This document shows, one piece after another, positions 19,713 through 25,035 of a DNA stretch of 25,035 bases. Below the pieces are notes generated by a model. The model did no database searches and was not told where the DNA came from. It saw only the letters and a program-made list of their open reading frames with translations. The position numbers and the translations under genes are program-made. This stretch comes from Picochlorum sp. 'celeri' (taxonomy: Eukaryota; Chlorophyta; Trebouxiophyceae), in the NCBI GenBank assembly GCA_010909725.1, contig JAACMV010000013.1, forward strand, positions 1-25,035, read 5' to 3'. The first letter of the stretch is position 1. The number at the start of each line of letters is the position of its first letter.

Positions 19713-20042
19713 CTCGAGACGCTACAAGTCCCAGGCGATCGCCTTTCTGGTACAATAATTTGAAAATTTGCGCTGGTTTTGTAGTCATTGAAATGCTCTG
19801 TGGTAGGACACCTCAGAGAACTGCATGTACGTTTACACTTGACATGTCAAGGCAATGCACCGCCACAGAGATGGCATCACGGTAGTATCTCGTATGATCT
19901 GCAGTTTATAAAACTACGTACACGATTCGCTCATCTCTCCAGACCGGTCGAGCACTGCTGGGTACGTTGTCTACTTTGTTCGTGCGTCTGGCTGCGTGCA
20001 ACTACACAGCAGGGTGCATTTCGGTGTGCAGGCTCTAGAAGA
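19713..20042. promoter_or_regulatory. divergent region between ATG9 and arginyl-tRNA synthetase
   Basis: About 330 bp upstream of both genes. The frame of the synthetase stays open back to 19788 but has no ATG before 20043, so this is leader, a transit-peptide exon fed by an upstream intron, or chance. AGGGTGCATTTCGGTGTGCA (20011-20030) looks like the end of an intron and recurs before threonine deaminase. Confidence 0.5.
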
Positions 20043-21996
20043 ATGTCTAACAAGGTCACAGAAGCATTGTCAAAGTTGGATCTCATGGTTCAGTCAGCAT
20101 CTACCTCTCCTTCACAGGGCCAGGCAAGGTCGGTGGCCGCTCAGGCTTCGGCCACCGACAAAGTTCGCTGCGTCCGTCACGAACTGGTGGACTTGTTTTC
20201 CGAGGCCATCCAGAAAGCTTTCCCTGGCCTTGGCTCGGCTGAGCCCGCGCTAGTTAGTGCGTGCAACCAGCCCAAGTATGGGGATTACCAGTGCAACAAT
20301 GCCATGTCCCTCTTTGGGCGCTTGAAAGGAACAGACGATGCTCAGAAGAATCCGAGGGCTGTTGCCGACGCGATTGTAGCAAATTTGCCACCGTCCGAGA
20401 TCATCAAGGAGACGAGTCTGGCAGGTCCAGGCTTCATCAACATTCGAGTGAATCCATCATGGCTGGCAGCACGCACCTCTGCAATGCTCGCCTCCAACGA
20501 GGGGATTGCATCATGGGCACCAGAAGGGTATGAGCACAAGAAGGTCATTGTGGACTTCTCTTCTCCTAATGTAGCAAAAGAGATGCATGTGGGACACTTG
20601 CGCTCGACTATCATCGGAGATACCATCTCCAAGACACTAGAGTTTTGCGGTGCTGATGTTCTGCGACTGAATCATATTGGCGATTGGGGTACCCAGTTCG
20701 GCATGTTGATTCAGTATATTTCCGAGAAACGACCCGAGGGATTGAATGCAGCCACCAACGAAGATGTTGCGGATCTACAAGTTCTCTACAGGGCAGCCAA
20801 ACAGAGGTTTGATGAGGAAGATGACTTCAAGGTTAGATCAAGAGAAGCAGTCACCGCTCTCCAGAGCGGGAAGCCAGAGTACGTTGAGGCCTGGCAACGA
20901 ATTTGTGATGCTTCTCGCCGAGAGTTTGAAAAGATATACAAGAGGCTGGGCGTTACCATCCAGGAGAGGGGGGAATCTTTCTACAACCCCCTCCTGAATG
21001 ACGTGGTTGATGACTTGATGGACAGAGGCATTGCAGAGGTCAGCGATGGCGCAACCTGTGTTTTCGTTGATGGGCACAAAATTCCACTCATTGTGAAAAA
21101 GTCTGACGGTGGATTTGGGTATGCTTCCACTGATATGGCAGCAATCAAACACCGTATATCTGAGGAAAAGGCTGACTGGATCATCTACGTCACGGACGCA
21201 GGTCAATCCCAACATTTCGATATGGTGTTTGCTGCTGCCAAAAAGGCCGGATATATTCCGACTGATAGAGACATTAGAATTGATCATGTTCCTTTTGGCC
21301 TCGTGTTAGGAGAGGATGGAAAGAAATTCAGGAGTCGAAGTGGAGATGTGCGTGGTTTGCGTTTTAGTTTGTGTGAGTAGTTTTTCAACTCGTTTCTGAA
21401 CTCGTTCTGATCGCAATCTGCAGGTTGTTAGGCTGGTGGAGCTACTGGATGAGGCCAAAGAGAGATGTACCTCGACAATCAAAGAAAGGCGCCCCGATAT
21501 CACAGATGAAGAGTTGGATGCTGCCTCCTCCGCCATGGGATATGGTGCAGTCAAATATGCCGATCTCAAAGGACACAGGACAACCAACTATCGGTTCTCC
21601 TTTGATGAGATGTTATCCCTTCAGGGAAACACTGCAGTGTATCTACTGTACGCTCATGCCCGCATCGCTTCAATCATCAGGAAGTCTGGCATAGACCCAG
21701 AGGACTTGGTCACTAAAGGGGCAAAGATTGTCCTGGAACATGAGACAGAAGTGGCTCTTGCATTACATATTGCCCGCTTCCCGGAAGCAATCGAGGCCAC
21801 TCTTGATGAGCTGACACCAAACAGAATCACAGATTACCTGTATGACCTCTCTGGGGTTTTCAACCAGTTCTACAATGAGTGCCAAGTTGTTGGCAGTGAT
21901 GCAGAGGACAGCAGGCTCCTGTTGTGTCACGCTGCGGCTGTTGTCATGAGAAAATGCCTTTCTCTTCTAGGAATCACAGTTTTGTATCGCATTTGA
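20043..21996 (+). CDS. arginyl-tRNA synthetase (class I)
   Basis: Charges tRNA-Arg with arginine. Two exons: 20043-21347 and 21424-21996, separated by a 76-bp phase-0 intron (GTGCGT...CTGCAG), giving 625 residues. The N-terminal additional domain contains NQPKYGDYQCNNAM and SLAGPGFINIRV. The nucleotide-binding HIGH signature is HVGHLRST (residues 182-189), followed by LNHIGDWGTQFGMLI. The KMSKS position is GKKFRSRSGD (about 425-434), a form seen in eukaryotic and plant enzymes. The C-terminal anticodon-binding domain runs to LLGITVLYRI, a normal family ending. ATG 20043 (MSNKVTEALSKL) is the first in-frame ATG. An upstream targeting exon is possible, since plant enzymes can serve organelles as well. 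Confidence 0.95.
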
Positions 21997-22183
21997 TTCG
22001 CAAGAAGCCGCTGTAACAACATTGATGAGTCCCCATGCATGAGAAAGTCACTGGTCTCAATCGAAATTGACCACCAAGTGATAGCACCACAATCCTACTG
22101 ACGTGCCTTACATTTCAAACTGTATCAAAATATATCGTGGAGCCCGGTTGGAACGGATTTGAACTGCATACTTCGTTCCCACC
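21997..22183. other. short intergenic spacer
   Basis: About 190 bp between the synthetase stop and the threonine deaminase start, on the same strand. It should contain the end of one transcript and the promoter of the next. I identify no specific element. Confidence 0.5.
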
Positions 22184-24171
22184 ATGGCCGACCTGCCTTG
22201 TTGGACCAGCGCGGCTTCAGCCTTGTCCCATGACGCATTTTGCATTGGTTCGACGCCCGTAAACAATAGATCATATTCCTCTGGAAGAAATTCTGTTGGC
22301 AGAAGAAGCCGCTTCTGGCGAGCAGCCTTGTCTCAGGCCGACCAGGCTCGAAGCGACTCGTCTGACCTCGTGAGGACACCAGAATCGTTTCAAGAACCTC
22401 CTGGAAGATTAACGAAAGTAAATAGATTTTCATCTCCTTCTCCAGAGGATCTGTTCCGCTGTGCTGGGTGCGTGGACCCCGCTTGCCAAGGTGCTTTTGG
22501 GTGTGCAGGCTTTTCGTGGCGACTGGACCCGAATGGGTATCTGAGAGAGATTTTGACGTCCAAGGTGTATGACGTCGCTGTAGAAACCCCCATGGTGCAA
22601 GCGAAAGAACTCGGGCGGCAGTACGCAAATCAAATACTGCTCAAGAGAGAGGACCTGCAGCCTGTGAAGAGTTTCAAATTGAGGGGGGCTTATAATAAGA
22701 TGGCCCAACTTACACGAGAAGAGCTGGATAATGGAGTCATATGCTCATCCGCTGGAAACCATGCCCAAGGCGTCGCCTTGGGGGCGGCGAAGCTGGGTTG
22801 CAAAGCAATCATTTGCATGCCAACAAACACTCCAGAGATCAAGGTTGCAGCAGTGAAAGCCTTGGGAGGCACCGTAGAGTTGGTTGGAGAGAGCTACCAG
22901 GAAACCCAAGCGTATGCACAGAAGAAGTCGCGGGACGAAGGCATGGTCTTCATTGCTCCGTACGATGACCCATACACCATTGCAGGACAAGGGACAGTCG
23001 GGGCTGAAATTCTGAGACAATGTGACATGGATAATCTTGAGGCTGTCTTCGTGCCCGTAGGTGGAGGAGGTCTGATAGCAGGTGTCGCGGCGTACATAAA
23101 AGCGCTCAGACCCGAGATCAAGGTAATTGGAGTAGAACCTACTGGTGCCAATGCCATGGCTCAATCCCTGGCCCTGGGCAAAAGAATCACCCTCTCGAGG
23201 GTTGATACATTCGCAGATGGGGTGGCTGTCAAACAGGTTGGTGCGGAGACATTCAGATTATGCAAGGAATACGTAGACGGAGTTATTCTTGTGGATAACG
23301 CTGCCACGTCGGCAGCCATCAAGGACGTGTTCAATGAGACGAGGTCCATCCTAGAACCATCCGGTGCTGTGGCCGTGGCTGGCGCCAAGGAATATATCAG
23401 AAACTATAATATTAAGAAGACTGTCGTCGCCATAACATCGGGAGCGAATATGAATTTCGACCGCCTTCGCCAAGTTGCTGACTTGGCTGGTGTCGGGGAG
23501 GACGAAGCCAGTTTGGCTGTGGCTTTGCCGGAAGAGGATGGGTCGTTCGCCACATTTCTAGGACGGGCGATGAAAGGGCGCACATTCGATATCACAGAAC
23601 TCAAGTATAGGTACAGCGAAGGGTGTGAGGGAGCCCTCATGTTTGGTCTTGGCCTGTCGCCCAATTCGGAGGAGTTCAAATCTCTCCTGAAGGAGCTGGA
23701 AGAGTATAATTACACGTTTTCGGATATATCTCACTTAGAAATTGCCCAAGTACATCTGAGGCATCTAGTCGGAGGGCATTCAGGGGGAAGGGAGCGCTTG
23801 ACAGTGTTACAGACTCTGTAGATGGTGGCTCAACCTATGAGAGAATCTTCCTTGTTGACTTTCCCGAACGAGCAGGCTCTTTGGAAAGATTCCTGCCGTC
23901 CATTTCTCCCCGTTGGGGAATCACCCTGTTCCACTACAGAAAGTCGGGTAACAGATCATCCGGTGTCTTGCTAGGGCTGAGAGTGGGCACGACACTCCTC
24001 AGTGTCCTTGGGGAGACCCTGTTCAGAGTCTGGTCCAATGCGACAATCCGTAGCATGAATTTACGCTTCTCTATGATTTGTGTTATTTGCTCACTGACTA
24101 GTGTATTTTCACTTGCACAATATGCGCCATCAGATGCAAGGGTCCAGACTACAATCTTTGTTTGGGCATGA
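22184..24171 (+). CDS. ilvA: threonine deaminase (threonine dehydratase), biosynthetic; frame change and degenerate C-terminus
   Basis: PLP enzyme that converts threonine to 2-oxobutanoate, the first step of isoleucine synthesis (plastid in green algae). The first ~110 residues are serine- and arginine-rich and fit a transit peptide, though they may include an unrecognised intron. The catalytic domain starts near YLREILTSKVYDVAVETPM, with the PLP lysine in SFKLRGAYNKM (Lys165), SSAGNHAQGVALGA, the glycine loop VGGGGLIAG (Gly293-296) and SGANMNFDRLR. Regulatory ACT-like domains follow. The first frame stops at 23821; a one-base change in the G run near 23780-23787 continues into YERIFLVDFPERAGSLERFLPSISPRWGITLFHYRKSG, a clear second regulatory domain. 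Similarity ends near GVLLGLR (about 23985), roughly 30 residues before a normal end, and the rest to 24171 is unfamiliar. The end overlaps the opposite-strand Ku-like gene. Confidence 0.88.
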
Positions 24172-24873
24172 TCCCATGTAGTCTTTGCATCACTGAATTC
24201 AAGTACTGCTGCAATCAGAGCGTTCAAGAAGGAGTTGGCGCTCGAGCCGCTCGAACTTTTCCGAGCTACATCGTAGTTGAACGAGCTCAAGCGATCCAGG
24301 AGGTCAATCGACGGCGGTGACGCACTGTGCCAAGTCTTAATACCACCCAGTTGGTTTTGCCCACCAGCACTCGGCTGCAATTCAGATTGATGATGATGGG
24401 TCGGTCGGATTGATCAGGACGTTTACCAATCATACAACATACCGTGTTGAAGAATATGATGGTGATATCATCCTCCACGCTGAAGGCCAATCTAGAAAGG
24501 ACAATATCATGGACCTGCTTGAGGGCCACTTGGAAGAGGGTCAGGTTCTTGTACCGCTGCGGGAAAATAGATGGTGTCATCGAACAAGGAGAAAGATGAT
24601 GTCAAATGTATTGTCGTACCCTCTGGTTCCCACTGTACAGTGTTGTCTGTACGCCTTCCGAGGCGTCAATCAAGAAGGCAGCCTGCTCTTTGCCATACAC
24701 CTGGACAACAAACAAACCACGGTAGTGCATGCTTCTGTGGCTAGTTATATGATATACCATAAAATCGTACTGGTGTGTCTGCGGAAGAAGCATCTCCGCG
24801 AACGTCCTTCTCCGTGAAAGAGTCGACCTTGGGTCTCGTTGTTTCTCCTGTCGGTCGTGGCCTCTTCCGACAT
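23934..24873 (-). CDS. Ku70-like N-terminal von Willebrand A domain (probably truncated)
   Basis: Ku70/Ku80 bind broken DNA ends for non-homologous end joining. Four exons with regular small introns: 24873-24771 (MSEEATTDRRN), 24700-24620, 24556-24444 and 24374 downward; introns are 70, 63 and about 69 bp, two with GTACGA donors and all joining in phase. The protein reads YGKEQAAFLIDASEG, then YKNLTLFQVALKQVHDIVLSRLAFSVEDDITIIFFNT, then a loop, PPSIDLLDRL, SANSFLNALIAAVLEFS and TKIVVWTLASDGAYC. That is the order of the Ku N-terminal domain, closer to Ku70 than Ku80 by my reading. Exon 1 needs a one-base frame change near 24832-24840. Recognisable similarity stops near RIVALDQ (about 24045), and the beta-barrel and C-terminal regions are absent because the opposite-strand threonine deaminase lies there. 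It may be truncated, misjoined, or a different vWA protein. Confidence 0.6.
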
Positions 24874-24919
24874 CTTTATGTTACATTATGATGCGAGATC
24901 AAATCAATATGCATATATT

Positions 24920-25035
24920 TTAACGCAAGAAAAATCTGAAAATTCTTCGTGCATCACCGCTCACTTCTCGAATGTCAAACTCGCTGTGAGCATTCAAATG
25001 GTCAACAATCTGGTCGAGTTCGTGGCTGCTGTCCG
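24920..25035 (-). CDS. C-terminal end of an unidentified protein (5' part outside window)
   Basis: An open frame enters from the right edge and ends at TAA (24922-24920), about 37 codons. The visible end reads DSSHELDQIVDHLNAHSEFD then IREVSGDARRIFRFFLR. Charged, helix-like composition and a stop about 47 bp upstream of the Ku-like ATG suggest a real gene end. I do not recognise the family; it could be chance. Confidence 0.35.
   Translation of the reverse strand, partial: DSSHELDQIVDHLNAHSEFDIREVSGDARRIFRFFLR

Noticed and set aside
19788..20042. N-terminal extension of arginyl-tRNA synthetase as protein
   Set aside because: The frame is open but begins with TTG and contains no ATG, so translation from here would need an unseen upstream exon.

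Overview
The window is eukaryotic nuclear DNA. Genes have GT-AG introns of about 60-140 bp and sit on both strands with no operons. A chloroplast SRP43-like protein (chromodomains plus ankyrin repeats) points to the green lineage, most likely a green or prasinophyte/streptophyte microalga. This rests on gene content only; the species is not identified.

Layout. 1-5088, all minus strand: a DRS1/DDX27-type DEAD-box helicase (3' end off the window), squalene epoxidase, and a UCH37-type deubiquitinase. 5156-13007: three head-to-tail copies of a 2.5-2.8 kb repeat with no convincing coding content. 13012-15575: a 2,564-bp transposon with 24-bp imperfect terminal inverted repeats and TA target duplications, carrying one gene, a Fanzor1-like homologue of TnpB (RNA-guided nuclease family). 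15610-19712: cpSRP43 (minus), a small ZNF706-like zinc-finger protein (plus), and autophagy protein ATG9 (minus). 20043-25035: arginyl-tRNA synthetase and threonine deaminase (plus), the von Willebrand A domain of a Ku70-like protein (minus), and the last codons of an unidentified gene (minus).

The most interesting part is the accessory block 5156-15577. The repeat array ends precisely where the Fanzor transposon begins. A 5-bp AATAA flanks the array on the left, and a matching AATAA is reconstructed on the right once the Fanzor element and one TA copy are removed. This suggests two nested insertions: first the repeat element, then the Fanzor transposon into the TA of the right-hand duplication. 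The Fanzor keeps all RuvC and zinc-finger landmarks, with the second catalytic acidic residue at the relocated position typical of Fanzors. The 121 bp between its stop codon and the element end can fold into a closed multi-hairpin and is the natural candidate for its guide-RNA scaffold. Its 5' end is damaged or misread: an ATG followed at once by TAA, then a frame change near 13270.

A caution applies throughout. Single-base frame changes interrupt several otherwise well-conserved genes (squalene epoxidase, UCH37, cpSRP43 leader, threonine deaminase, Ku70), and the repeat copies differ mainly in homopolymer length. Residual indel errors are therefore a serious alternative to genuine pseudogenes, including for the Fanzor.
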